Below the pieces are notes generated by a model that did no database searches, was not told where the DNA came from, and worked only from the letters and a program-made list of their open reading frames with translations. Both the position numbers and the translations under genes were made by a program. Source: Cellulophaga sp. RHA19 (GTDB lineage: Bacteria; Bacteroidota; Bacteroidia; Flavobacteriales; Flavobacteriaceae). From it: a stretch of DNA of 64,000 nucleotides. Of the stretch, positions 48,597-57,420 are shown piece after piece. The DNA is taken from positions 3,711,001 to 3,775,000 of the forward strand of contig NZ_PHUL01000001.1 in NCBI RefSeq assembly GCF_002813425.1. Reading direction: 5' to 3'. Each line of letters begins with the position of its first letter. Position 1 is the first letter of the stretch.

Positions 48597-48630
48597 AAAA
48601 AATCCCAAGACTTACGCCTTGGGATTTTTG
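48597..48630 (-). terminator. Terminator after typA
   Basis: AAAAATCCCAAG / CTTGGGATTTTT hairpin directly downstream of typA on the minus strand. Confidence 0.88.
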
Positions 48631-48648
48631 TAGTATAAACTTAATTAA

Positions 48649-50448
48649 TTAAGCTATTTTATTACGCTTACGTTCGTTTTCTGTTAAGTAAATTTTACGT
48701 AATCTTAAGTGCGCAGGAGTTACCTCTACGTACTCATCTTTTTGTATGTATTCTAAAGCTTCTTCTAAAGAGAATTTAATAGCTGGCACAATTTTAGCTT
48801 TATCATCTGCTCCTGAAGAACGTACGTTAGATAACTTTTTAGTTTTAGTGATGTTAACTGTCATATCATCACCTCTAGAGTTTTCTCCAATTACTTGACC
48901 TTCGTAAATATCTTCACCTGGATCTACAAAGAACTTACCTCTGTCTTGTAATTTATCTATAGAATAAGGAATTGCTTTTCCTGTTTCCATAGAAACTAAA
49001 GAACCATTTTGACGTTGAGGAATATCTCCACGCATTGGTTGGTACTCTAAGAAACGGTGTGCCATAATAGCTTCACCAGCAGTAGCAGTTAATAATTGGT
49101 TTCTAAGACCAATAATACCACGAGAAGGAATTAAGAACTCGCATACCATACGCTCTCCTTTTGCTTCCATACTCGTCATTTCACCTTTACGCATAGAAAC
49201 CATTTCTACAGCCTTACCAGATACAGCTTCTGGTAAATCTATAGTTAAACTTTCTACAGGCTCACATTTAACACCATCAATTTCTTTAATAATAACTTGT
49301 GGCTGTCCAATTTGTAGCTCGTAACCTTCTCTACGCATTGTTTCAATAAGTACAGACAAGTGTAATACACCACGTCCAAATACTAAAAATTTATCAGCAC
49401 TATCAGTTTCGTTTACACGTAATGCTAAGTTTTTTTCTAGCTCGCGCTCTAAACGGTCTTTAATATGACGAGAAGTTACAAACTTACCATCTTTACCAAA
49501 GAAAGGAGAATCGTTAATTGTAAACAACATACTCATTGTTGGCTCATCAATAGCAATACTCTCTAATTTTTCAGGGTTTTCAATATCGGCAACAGTATCA
49601 CCAATTTCAAATCCTTCTAAACCTACAATAGCACAAATGTCTCCTGTATTAACTTCCTCTACTCTTAATCTACCAAGACCTTCAAAAGTATAAAGTTCTT
49701 TAATTTTAGATTTAGTAATAGTACCATCTCTTTTTACTAAAGAAATTTGCTGACCTTCTTTTAAGCCACCACGTTGTAATCTTCCAATAGCAATTCTACC
49801 TGTAAATGAAGAATAATCTAAAGAAGTAATAAGCATTTGAGTATTTCCTTCTTTTGGTTCAAAAGTTGGAATATGCTCTATAACCATATCTAATAATGGC
49901 TCTATGTTTTCTGTTTCGTTTTTCCAGTCGTCACTCATCCAGTTATTTTTAGCTGAACCGTATACTGTTGGAAAATCTAACTGCCACTCCTCTGCTCCTA
50001 ACTCAAACATTAAGTCAAAAACTTTTTCGTGTACCTCTTCTGGCGTACAGTTTTCTTTATCAACCTTATTAACAACAACACAAGGTTTTAAACCAAGGTC
50101 AATTGCTTTTTGCAATACAAAACGAGTTTGTGGCATAGGTCCTTCAAAAGCATCTACTAAAAGTAAAACTCCATCTGCCATATTTAATACTCGCTCTACC
50201 TCTCCACCAAAATCGGCGTGACCAGGAGTATCTATAATGTTAATTTTTGTGTCTTTATAGACTACAGAAACGTTTTTAGATACGATTGTTATTCCGCGTT
50301 CGCGTTCTAAATCGTTGTTATCTAATATAAGATCACCTGTATTTTGGTTTTCTCTAAATAACTGACAGTGATACATAATTTTATCTACCAAGGTCGTTTT
50401 CCCGTGATCTACGTGGGCAATAATTGCAATGTTCTTTGTTGTTGACAT
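48649..50448 (-). CDS. typA: Translational GTPase TypA/BipA
   Basis: A 599-residue ribosome-associated GTPase active in cold and stress adaptation and 50S assembly. G-motifs: AHVDHGKTTLVDKI (G1, residues 10-23), ERERGITI (G2), DTPGHADFGGEVERV (G3), NKVDKE (G4). The C-terminal part has the TypA-specific SLTIDLPEAVSGKAVEMVSMRKGEM and GIIGLRNQLLTATAGEAIM, HRFLEYQPMRGDI. Length is standard for TypA, and the start (MSTTKNIAIIAHVDHGKTT) is certain. Confidence 0.97.
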   Translation of the reverse strand: MSTTKNIAIIAHVDHGKTTLVDKIMYHCQLFRENQNTGDLILDNNDLERERGITIVSKNVSVVYKDTKINIIDTPGHADFGGEVERVLNMADGVLLLVDAFEGPMPQTRFVLQKAIDLGLKPCVVVNKVDKENCTPEEVHEKVFDLMFELGAEEWQLDFPTVYGSAKNNWMSDDWKNETENIEPLLDMVIEHIPTFEPKEGNTQMLITSLDYSSFTGRIAIGRLQRGGLKEGQQISLVKRDGTITKSKIKELYTFEGLGRLRVEEVNTGDICAIVGLEGFEIGDTVADIENPEKLESIAIDEPTMSMLFTINDSPFFGKDGKFVTSRHIKDRLERELEKNLALRVNETDSADKFLVFGRGVLHLSVLIETMRREGYELQIGQPQVIIKEIDGVKCEPVESLTIDLPEAVSGKAVEMVSMRKGEMTSMEAKGERMVCEFLIPSRGIIGLRNQLLTATAGEAIMAHRFLEYQPMRGDIPQRQNGSLVSMETGKAIPYSIDKLQDRGKFFVDPGEDIYEGQVIGENSRGDDMTVNITKTKKLSNVRSSGADDKAKIVPAIKFSLEEALEYIQKDEYVEVTPAHLRLRKIYLTENERKRNKIA

Positions 50449-50590
50449 AACTGATTTTTAAATGCATTTACCTTCCTAAATGCGCGCGCAAAGATACTCT
50501 ATTTTTTTTACCCAAAAGCAAAAGATTACAATTTCTTATTATACTGATTTAGAGCTTGTTTACAAAATGTAAAATACTGGTAAAAACTAC

Positions 50591-50598
50591 TATCTTTG
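50591..50598 (+). promoter_or_regulatory. -7 promoter element of kdsA
   Basis: TATCTTTG, 22 bases before ATG 50621. Confidence 0.65.
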
Positions 50599-50620
50599 CA
50601 ATTACAAATTTAGAACACAG

Positions 50621-51442
50621 ATGAACTTAGATCTTATACCTCAAATAAAACACACAAAAAGCGACAATTTTTTCTTACTATCTGGCCCTTGTGCTATAGA
50701 AGGAGAAGATATGGCTTTGCGCATTGCAGAAAAAATAATTACAATTACAGATAAGTTAGAAATTCCTTATGTTTTTAAGGGAAGTTTTAAAAAAGCAAAC
50801 CGTAGTAGAGTAGATTCTTTTACAGGTATTGGCGATGACAAAGCACTTAAAATTCTTAGAAAAGTTTCTGAAACCTTTAATGTTCCTACAGTTACAGATA
50901 TTCATGAAGTATCTGATGCTGAAAAAGCTGCAGAATATGTAGATATCTTACAAATACCTGCTTTTTTAGTTAGACAAACAGATTTAGTTGTAGCTGCTGC
51001 AAATACAGGTAAAGTTGTGAATCTTAAAAAAGGACAATTTATGAGTCCAGAAAGTATGCAACACGCCGTTACTAAGGTTACAGATAGCAACAACCAGCAA
51101 GTTATGGTTACAGACCGTGGTACTATGTTTGGCTACCAAGATATGATTGTAGATTTTAGAGGCATACCAACTATGAAGCAATATGCACCTGTTTTATTAG
51201 ATGTAACACACTCTTTACAACAGCCAAACCAATCTTCTGGTGTTACAGGTGGTAGACCAGATATGATAGAGACCATTGCTAGAGCTGGTATTGTAACTGG
51301 TGCAGATGGTATTTTTATGGAAACACATTTTGACCCAGCTAATGCTAAAAGTGATGGCGCAAATATGTTACACTTAGACCATTTAGAGCGCGTACTAACA
51401 AACCTTGTTGCTATTAGAAAAACTGTAAATAGTTTAAAATAG
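50621..51442 (+). CDS. kdsA: 3-deoxy-8-phosphooctulonate synthase
   Basis: A 273-residue enzyme that condenses PEP with arabinose-5-phosphate to make KDO-8-phosphate for the lipopolysaccharide core. Motifs: LLSGPCAIEGEDMA (residues 20-33), YVFKGSFKKANRSRVDSFTGIG (PEP binding), DIHEV, LQIPAFLVRQTDLV, KKGQFMSPE, DRGTMFGYQDMIVDFRGIP and VTGGRPDMIETIARAGIV. All are textbook for KdsA. It confirms a Gram-negative envelope with KDO. It is the first gene on its side of the typA divergence. Confidence 0.97.
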   Translation: MNLDLIPQIKHTKSDNFFLLSGPCAIEGEDMALRIAEKIITITDKLEIPYVFKGSFKKANRSRVDSFTGIGDDKALKILRKVSETFNVPTVTDIHEVSDAEKAAEYVDILQIPAFLVRQTDLVVAAANTGKVVNLKKGQFMSPESMQHAVTKVTDSNNQQVMVTDRGTMFGYQDMIVDFRGIPTMKQYAPVLLDVTHSLQQPNQSSGVTGGRPDMIETIARAGIVTGADGIFMETHFDPANAKSDGANMLHLDHLERVLTNLVAIRKTVNSLK

Positions 51443-51487
51443 AACATCAATTCATCAATCAAAAAACCAATCAAACTTACCAAACCA

Positions 51488-53458
51488 ATGTTTAAAAACA
51501 TCGTATTATTTTGTATTGCTTTAATAAGCACTACACAACTTGTTGCGCAAGAAAGTTACACATTTGGACAATTATCTGATTTTGATAAAAACTTTACTGT
51601 TTACGAAAAAGATAGTACAGCTAATGCTGTTGTACTTTATGAAAAAGGGAATAATCAATTCTTAGTAATTGATAACAAAATTTTAATCGAAAAAAAATAT
51701 TATGTAAAAATTAAAATTTTAAAAAAAGAAGGTCTTGGTAATGCTAATATTATTATACCATTTAAATCTACTGAAAAAATTTCTGAAATAGTTTTTGATA
51801 TAAACGCAATTACTCACAATAAAGATTCTCAAAATAATCTATCTCAAAGTGATATCTACCGAGTTGGTATCGGACTAAATTTAGGTGCGGTAAAATTTGC
51901 TTTCCCTAATGTAAAAGTTGGTAGTATTATAGAGTATGAATATACTTTATTGTCTCCATTTATTTATAATTTTAAAGGATGGGAGTTTCAGAGTAATATT
52001 CCAAAAATATATAGTGAATTTAATGCTAAAATACCCGGAAACTATAAATATAACAGAAGTTTAATAGGTTTTTTAAAGTTAGATATTAACGAATCTAAAA
52101 AAGAAAAGAATTGTTTTAATGTTGGATTTGCTTATGCTGCAGAATGTGAAGTTTTAAAATATGCTATAAATGATATCCCAGCCTTTGATCTAGATGAAGA
52201 ATTCACTCTATCACCTCTTAATTATCTTTCTAGAATAGATTTTGAATTAGCTTCTACCGTGAGTTTTAACATAGGTAAAGTTCATAATTACACAGCAAGT
52301 TGGGAAGATGTAGACAAAGAATTTAAAAAAGATAAAAACATAGGTAGGCAATTAACTAAAAAAGGTTTTTTTGAAAAAAATGTACCAGAATCACTATTAA
52401 CAGAGGGTGACTCTTTAACCAGAGCTAAAAACATTTTTAATTTTGTTAAAGATAGGTTTACTTGGAATAACAAGTATGGTATTTATAGAAACATAAGGGT
52501 AAAAAGTGCTTTTGATAATAAAACGGGAAATATAGGTGAAATAAATATATCTTTAATAAACTTACTTAATAGCGCCGGTTTAAAAACAGATTTAGTACTA
52601 CTATCTACCAGAAGTAATGGATTACCAAAAAAATCGCACCCAGTAATATCTGATTTTAATTATGTTATAGCCAAAACAGTAATTGGAGGTAAAACTTATT
52701 TACTAGATGCATCTGACAAGTTAATGCCATTTGGTATGCTACCTTACAGAGCATTAAACTACCAAGGTAGAGTAATGGATTTTAAAAACGATAGTTACTG
52801 GGAAACTATTACGCCAGAAGAAGATAATCAACTTTATGTTTTAGCTAACTTAGCATTAGATCCAGAAAGTCATAAAATTACAGGTTCCTACAATGAAATG
52901 AATAGTGGTTATTTAGCTATTGAAAGAAAAAAAGTTTTAAATAGTACTACAGAAGATGATTATTTAAACGATAAGGAAAAAGAGATTGGAGCTAGTGCGG
53001 AAATTGACGAATATAATTTAGTTGAAGAACAAAGCAATGAAAAACGTACTGTTGAAAATTTCTCATACACTAATAACACCATACTAGACCAAAATACATT
53101 ATACATAAACCCGTTTTTAGTTAAGTCTTTTAGCTCAACTAACCCTTTTACTGCCGAAGAGCGTAAATATCCAGTAGATTTTGGATTTAAACGTACTTAT
53201 ACATATGCAGCCAAAATAACTATTCCAACAGAATATACCATTGAAGAAATACCAAAAAATATTAACTTATCTCTACCTAACAAAGGAGGCAGATTGCAAA
53301 TGTTGGTCAACTCAAAATCTAACTTAATTACAGTATCTTTTAAATTAATAATAAATAAAGAACAGTACAGTCCCAATGAATATTTTTCATTAAAAGAATT
53401 ATTTAAACAAGTAACTAATGCTCAAAACAATTCTTTAATCGTTTTAAAAAAAGCATAA
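51488..53458 (+). CDS. DUF3857/transglutaminase-like secreted protein, catalytic triad lost
   Basis: A 656-residue exported protein (signal ending VAQES). The N-terminal DUF3857 region (LIEKKYYVKIKILKKEGLGNANIIIPF; KFAFPNVKVGSIIEYEYTL) is followed by a transglutaminase-like core around residues 320-430. The usual catalytic Cys segment (GDC) is replaced by GNIGEINISLINLLNSAGL, and the His position reads DFNYVIAKTV, so the enzyme is probably inactive. A C-terminal DUF3858-like part follows (TYAAKITIPTEYTIEEIPKN). Such proteins are common in Bacteroidetes; the function is unknown. A short gap (104 bases) separates it from the next gene. Confidence 0.85.
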   Translation: MFKNIVLFCIALISTTQLVAQESYTFGQLSDFDKNFTVYEKDSTANAVVLYEKGNNQFLVIDNKILIEKKYYVKIKILKKEGLGNANIIIPFKSTEKISEIVFDINAITHNKDSQNNLSQSDIYRVGIGLNLGAVKFAFPNVKVGSIIEYEYTLLSPFIYNFKGWEFQSNIPKIYSEFNAKIPGNYKYNRSLIGFLKLDINESKKEKNCFNVGFAYAAECEVLKYAINDIPAFDLDEEFTLSPLNYLSRIDFELASTVSFNIGKVHNYTASWEDVDKEFKKDKNIGRQLTKKGFFEKNVPESLLTEGDSLTRAKNIFNFVKDRFTWNNKYGIYRNIRVKSAFDNKTGNIGEINISLINLLNSAGLKTDLVLLSTRSNGLPKKSHPVISDFNYVIAKTVIGGKTYLLDASDKLMPFGMLPYRALNYQGRVMDFKNDSYWETITPEEDNQLYVLANLALDPESHKITGSYNEMNSGYLAIERKKVLNSTTEDDYLNDKEKEIGASAEIDEYNLVEEQSNEKRTVENFSYTNNTILDQNTLYINPFLVKSFSSTNPFTAEERKYPVDFGFKRTYTYAAKITIPTEYTIEEIPKNINLSLPNKGGRLQMLVNSKSNLITVSFKLIINKEQYSPNEYFSLKELFKQVTNAQNNSLIVLKKA

Positions 53459-53562
53459 CTTAATGTTAATTCGATAAAAAAAATCATAAATATTTTAGAT
53501 TTAACTAGTTATTTTCTTACAAATCCAATACTTTTATCTTTCAATCAAAAATTAGATAAAGG

Positions 53563-55479
53563 ATGAAAATCATAAAATGTTTATTTGCATTAACACTTGT
53601 TGTGCTTAGTTTCTCTTGTAAAGAAAAATCTAAAGAAAATGGAGTTACTATTGGCTCTTTATACATTTCTAAAGCTACATTAAAACCTGGTGACTCACTA
53701 GATCTTAAATACACAACAGATGCTAATGAAGAAGATATTAGTGCTTTTTATTATTACACTGTAGGCTCTAAAACCTACCCTGTAGATATTACGCTAAATA
53801 AAGCAGATAGTCTTTACAAATCTACCATAGTTATACCAGACTCTGCTACTGCCGTAGCTCTAAACTTTAAGAATAAAAAAGAATTTGACACTAACAATGA
53901 TAAGGGATATCTTTTTCCACTTACTACTTCTACCGGAGATACAATTCCAGGTGCAATAGCTGGTTTGGCTAATTACCAATTAAGGATGGGCAATAACCTT
54001 GGTTTAAAGGTTGATGAAAAGATTGCTTTTGAAAAGATAAAGTCAGACCTGCTTTCTAATAAAGATTTACAAAAAGACTGGGATATGGTTTTTCCTAGAA
54101 CTTATATAGCTAAAGATAAAGCTGGTGCAAAAGACTACATTAATTCTAGAGTAGCTTATTACAACAGTAAAACAGATTTATCTGAATTAGAATATAAAAA
54201 TCTAGTGTCTTTATACCAGACTATTGAGAAAAAAGAAAAAATAGATTCTCTACAAATTGTAATGGAAGAAAAGTTTCCTACAGGGACTATGGCGCAACAA
54301 AAAGCCTGGTCTACTTTTTATAATGAACAAGACTACGATAAAAAAAAGGAATTGTTTGAAGAGTTTAAAACTAAGTTTGGAGCAAAAAGCAGGTTAAAAG
54401 ATGTTGTAGCTACAAGACTTGCATCAGCTGCTATAGAAAACGGAAAAAAAGAAGAGTATGCAGAAATTATGGATCAAGTATCTGATAAAAGTATGTTGCC
54501 AAGCGCATATAATACTCTTGCTTGGAACTATGCAGAGAAAGGTGAAAATTTAGAATTTGCGTCAGAAATATCTAAAAAATCTTTAGACATAACAAAGCAT
54601 GCAATTAATAATCCGGTTGATAAGCCTGTTTACATTACAAAATCTCAGTACATAAATAATATGACAAGTACTTACAATATGTATGCAGACACTTATGCTT
54701 TAATTAAGTATAAACAAGGCGAAATTGCAGAAGCAATTGCATACCAAAAAGAAGCTATTGCAGATGGAAAAGACCCACAATTAAATGAGCGTTATGTTAT
54801 GTTTTTAAATTCTGATAAAAAACACGATGTTATTTTAAAAGAAGCTGCTTTATTTATTAAAGAAGGAAACACTACTGCTAAAATTAATGACTATTACAAA
54901 CAAGCGTATGTAGCAAAAAATGGTTCTGAAGATGGTTTTACAGAAAATTTTGAGGCTCTAGAAAAAGTTGGTTATGACAAGTTGGTTGCTAAAACCAAAG
55001 AGGAAATGATTGATAAAAAGCCTAAAAACTTTAAATTAAAAAATACAAAAGGAGAAACCGTAGAACTTGCTGCTTTAAAAGGTAAAACAGTAATATTAGA
55101 TTTTTGGGCTACATGGTGTGGACCTTGTAAAGCTTCTTTCCCAGGAATGCAACAGGCTGTAAATAAGTATAAAGATAATGACAATGTTGTTTTCTTATTT
55201 GTAGACACTATGGAAAGTGGAGATTTTGATACAAGAACCAAACTAGCAGGCGACTTTGTAAAAAATAACAACTACAGTTTTAATGTTGTAATAGACAATC
55301 CTGTAAAAGAAGGTAGTAGAGCTTACAAAGTAGCATCTAATTTTGAGGTTAATGGTATACCAACTAAGGTAATTATTGGCCCTGACGGAAATATAAAATT
55401 TGTATCTGTAGGCTATAGTGGTAGTACAGATAAATTAGTAAAAGAATTATCATTAAAGATTGACTTACTAAACTCGTAA
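53563..55479 (+). CDS. TlpA-like thiol-disulfide oxidoreductase lipoprotein
   Basis: A 638-residue protein with lipobox LSFSC (Cys19), a 450-residue N-terminal part (beta-rich DUF4369-like region then helices with TPR character, YAEKGENLEFASEISKKSLDIT) and a C-terminal thioredoxin domain from about residue 490: KNFKLKNTKGETVELAALKGKTVILDFWATWCGPCKASFPGMQQ, with redox Cys519-Gly-Pro-Cys522, cis-Pro in NGIPTKVIIGPDG. It should reduce or oxidise envelope disulphides. It follows the DUF3857 gene on the same strand. Confidence 0.92.
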   Translation: MKIIKCLFALTLVVLSFSCKEKSKENGVTIGSLYISKATLKPGDSLDLKYTTDANEEDISAFYYYTVGSKTYPVDITLNKADSLYKSTIVIPDSATAVALNFKNKKEFDTNNDKGYLFPLTTSTGDTIPGAIAGLANYQLRMGNNLGLKVDEKIAFEKIKSDLLSNKDLQKDWDMVFPRTYIAKDKAGAKDYINSRVAYYNSKTDLSELEYKNLVSLYQTIEKKEKIDSLQIVMEEKFPTGTMAQQKAWSTFYNEQDYDKKKELFEEFKTKFGAKSRLKDVVATRLASAAIENGKKEEYAEIMDQVSDKSMLPSAYNTLAWNYAEKGENLEFASEISKKSLDITKHAINNPVDKPVYITKSQYINNMTSTYNMYADTYALIKYKQGEIAEAIAYQKEAIADGKDPQLNERYVMFLNSDKKHDVILKEAALFIKEGNTTAKINDYYKQAYVAKNGSEDGFTENFEALEKVGYDKLVAKTKEEMIDKKPKNFKLKNTKGETVELAALKGKTVILDFWATWCGPCKASFPGMQQAVNKYKDNDNVVFLFVDTMESGDFDTRTKLAGDFVKNNNYSFNVVIDNPVKEGSRAYKVASNFEVNGIPTKVIIGPDGNIKFVSVGYSGSTDKLVKELSLKIDLLNS

Positions 55480-55501
55480 CCATTTACATTTAGTTATCAA
55501 T

Positions 55502-55527
55502 AAGGCAACTCTAACCAGTTGCCTTTT
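55502..55527. terminator. Probable terminator
   Basis: AAGGCAACT / AGTTGCCTT hairpin with loop CTAACC followed by TTCTTTT, between the convergent thioredoxin-fold and DUF1801 genes. Confidence 0.65.
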
Positions 55528-55553
55528 CTTTTGCTTAGTTTTTAAAAGTAGAT

Positions 55554-55907
55554 TTAGAACTTCTCGTTCCTAACAGCATAAGCATCACTTAAAACTGTTT
55601 CCAATACAGTGTTATTTACCTCATCTAAAGAAGTGTAGCGTAAAGATTTCATTTTTTTACGTCCATCAACAACCAGTAGCTCTGTATATTTTGTTAAATG
55701 TTGCCCGTTTTTAAAAACTAAGTCTACGTAGTTTTTATTACAGTTTAAATGACAAAACGGTTTGTCATCAATATAAAAATAAGGTAAACTATACTTAAAT
55801 TTTAAGTCTACACTAGGCAGTGTACGAACTATAACTGCCTGTAAATGCATTAAAATAACTCTGTAATTTTCTGGTGCATTGTATATATACTCTTCTGCTG
55901 GTTTCAT
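55554..55907 (-). CDS. DUF1801 family protein
   Basis: A 117-residue protein with the DUF1801 pattern: N-terminal AEEYIYNAPENYRVILMHLQAVIVRTLPSVDLKFKYSLPYFYIDDKPFCHLN and the VDLVFKNGQHL segment. The family (YdhG-like, related to iron chaperone-type frataxin folds) is small and widespread with no settled function. No signal peptide. Its start lies 82 bases from the divergent membrane-protein operon and shares the intergenic region with the palindromic operator. Confidence 0.88.
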   Translation of the reverse strand: MKPAEEYIYNAPENYRVILMHLQAVIVRTLPSVDLKFKYSLPYFYIDDKPFCHLNCNKNYVDLVFKNGQHLTKYTELLVVDGRKKMKSLRYTSLDEVNNTVLETVLSDAYAVRNEKF

Positions 55908-55937
55908 ATTTTAAATATATAAATTTTAAAAAGGCTA

Positions 55938-55968
55938 TTGCAAAATTGATTTATTTTAGTTTACTTTG
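55938..55968 (+). promoter_or_regulatory. Promoter of the membrane protein / winged-helix operon
   Basis: TTG (55938-55940) and TTACTTTG (55961-55968) with a 20-base spacer form a near-consensus Bacteroidetes promoter; the -7 element overlaps the left arm of the palindrome at 55962. Confidence 0.6.
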
Positions 55969-55988
55969 TTTTTCAAAGTACTTTAAAT
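55962..55988. promoter_or_regulatory. Palindromic operator, site 1
   Basis: TACTTTG-N5-CAAAGTA (55962-55980) followed by CTTTAAAT (55981-55988) and then the start ATG 55989. The same palindrome and the same CTTTAAAT tail recur at 56928. It overlaps the -7 element and the transcript start, which suits a repressor. Confidence 0.75.
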
Positions 55989-56612
55989 ATGGATTCTAAA
56001 AAATACTTAGACGACATTTCTGAGATTAAAAATATGATGAGCAAGTCGTCTCGTTTTATGTCTTTAAGCGGACTATCTGGAATATTAGCAGGTGTATATG
56101 CCTTAATTGGAGCATATTTGGCTCATAATATTATACGCCCTATTAAAACAGAACCTAGCGAATTAAAACGTTTTTTTATGACGTTTGGAGCATTAGATAG
56201 TTTACTCATAATTGCCTTAAGTGTTATGGTTTTAGCCTTAATTACAGGAACTATATTAACTTATTTTAAAGCCAAAAGAAGTGGTGAAAAAATGTGGGAC
56301 GTATCTAGCAAACGTTTGCTACTAAACTTTTTATTACCGCTTGTAGTAGGCGGACTTTTCTGTTTGGTACTAATACAATACGAATACATAAAAATTGTAG
56401 CTCCTGCTACCCTTATTTTTTACGGGTTAGCCTGTGTTAATGCTAGTAAATATACCTTAGGAGGTGTACGTTATTTAGGTATTACAATAATTGCTATTGG
56501 GTTAATATCTACCCAATTTATTGGTTATGGTTTGTATTTTTGGGCTTTGGGTTTTGGAGTTTGCCATATTTTATATGGATCTTTAATGTACTTTAAACAC
56601 GACCGTAAGTAA
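55989..56612 (+). CDS. Six-helix membrane protein in a regulator operon
   Basis: A 207-residue inner-membrane protein with about six helices (residues 20-45, 68-92, 107-130, 135-152, 160-178 and 180-200). The N-terminus (DSKKYLDDISEIKNMMSKSSRFMSLSGLSG) is cytoplasmic and amphipathic. I do not recognise a family. Its stop (TAA 56610-56612) is 2 bases before the winged-helix gene, so the two are almost certainly one operon, under the operator at 55962. It might be a sensor or target of the regulator. Confidence 0.85.
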   Translation: MDSKKYLDDISEIKNMMSKSSRFMSLSGLSGILAGVYALIGAYLAHNIIRPIKTEPSELKRFFMTFGALDSLLIIALSVMVLALITGTILTYFKAKRSGEKMWDVSSKRLLLNFLLPLVVGGLFCLVLIQYEYIKIVAPATLIFYGLACVNASKYTLGGVRYLGITIIAIGLISTQFIGYGLYFWALGFGVCHILYGSLMYFKHDRK

Positions 56613-56614
56613 AT

Positions 56615-56905
56615 ATGAGTATTATAAATAATATTAACAAAGCATTTGATCACCGTATTAGGCTAGGCATTATGTCTATTTTAATGGTGAATGATTATGC
56701 CGATTTTAATATGCTTAAAGAATTGCTAGGCGCTACAGATGGTAATATTGCAAGCCACACAAAAGCGTTAGAAAAAGTAGCATATATTAAAGTAGAAAAA
56801 CAGTTTATAGGAAGAAAACCAAACACTAGATATTCTGCAACAAACTTAGGCAAGCTAGAGTTTAAAAAACATATTAACGCACTAGAAAAATTAATAGGAA
56901 AATAA
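56615..56905 (+). CDS. Winged-helix transcriptional regulator (HTH_34-like)
   Basis: A 96-residue single-domain regulator: NKAFDHRIRLGIMSILMVNDYADFNMLKELLGATDGNIASHTKALEKVAYIKVEKQFIGRKPNTRYSATNLGKLEFKKH. The recognition helix is GATDGNIASHTKALEK, the wing IGRKPNTRYSAT. The family resembles ArsR/MarR-like proteins that bind DNA as dimers. No Cys or His ligand cluster for metal sensing is seen. It probably binds the duplicated palindrome TACTTTG-N5-CAAAGTA upstream of its own operon and of the next one. Confidence 0.9.
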   Translation: MSIINNINKAFDHRIRLGIMSILMVNDYADFNMLKELLGATDGNIASHTKALEKVAYIKVEKQFIGRKPNTRYSATNLGKLEFKKHINALEKLIGK

Positions 56906-56927
56906 CAATTCTATTTTTTTGCATTTT

Positions 56928-56954
56928 TACTTTGAAATACAAAGTACTTTAAAT
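56928..56954. promoter_or_regulatory. Palindromic operator, site 2
   Basis: TACTTTG-N5-CAAAGTA (56928-56946) with the same CTTTAAAT tail (56947-56954), 8 bases before the start ATG 56963. Only the 5-base spacer differs from site 1 (AAATA against TTTTT). The overlapping TTACTTTG (56927-56934) can act as the -7 element. Confidence 0.75.
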
Positions 56955-56962
56955 AAACAACT

Positions 56963-57418
56963 ATGAGAGCATTAGTGTTAGAAAAATTATATGATTGGAG
57001 TAAAATACCCTACCAAAAGTTTTTAAAGAAAAACAATGCTTGGAACATAAAAATTAGCACATTGCTAAACTATCCTAAAGACACTTTAGGTAATGGTTTG
57101 GGACTTTTTATAACCAAACATAATTTTGAATTACAAGACAAATTAGAAAGTCATGATGTGTTTCATGTACTAACAAATACAGGTATTACAGTGCCAGAAG
57201 AAGTAAGTATGCAGTTTTATCTTATGGGTAATGGCAAACGTAGTTTGTATTTATACTCTGTTGTTTTTTTAGGACTACTACTCTACCCAGATTATTTTAA
57301 AACATTTAAAAAAGCATACTATAGAGGCAGCAAGGCATTACAATTTCATCAGCTAGATTTTTTAAAAATGCTGCATTTACCAATACAAAAAATTAAAACA
57401 ACCTTTTTAATATCATAA
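56963..57418 (+). CDS. Coq4-like protein
   Basis: A 151-residue protein with the Coq4 zinc motif HDxxH-x11-E intact: His64-Asp65-Val-Phe-His68 and Glu80 (LESHDVFHVLTNTGITVPEE). The following EVSMQFYLMGNGKRSLYLYSVVFLGLL fits the helical fold of Coq4, which binds isoprenoid quinone intermediates. In eukaryotes and some Proteobacteria Coq4 works in ubiquinone synthesis; Flavobacteria normally make menaquinone, so a different role is likely. It is preceded by operator site 2 and followed after 2 bases by the DUF1361 gene, so the two form an operon. Confidence 0.82.
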   Translation: MRALVLEKLYDWSKIPYQKFLKKNNAWNIKISTLLNYPKDTLGNGLGLFITKHNFELQDKLESHDVFHVLTNTGITVPEEVSMQFYLMGNGKRSLYLYSVVFLGLLLYPDYFKTFKKAYYRGSKALQFHQLDFLKMLHLPIQKIKTTFLIS

Positions 57419-57420
57419 AT

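Noticed and set aside
50551..50598. Full -33/-7 promoter for kdsA
   Set aside because: The only TTG upstream (50556-50558) is 32 bases from TATCTTTG, too far; only the -7 element is listed.
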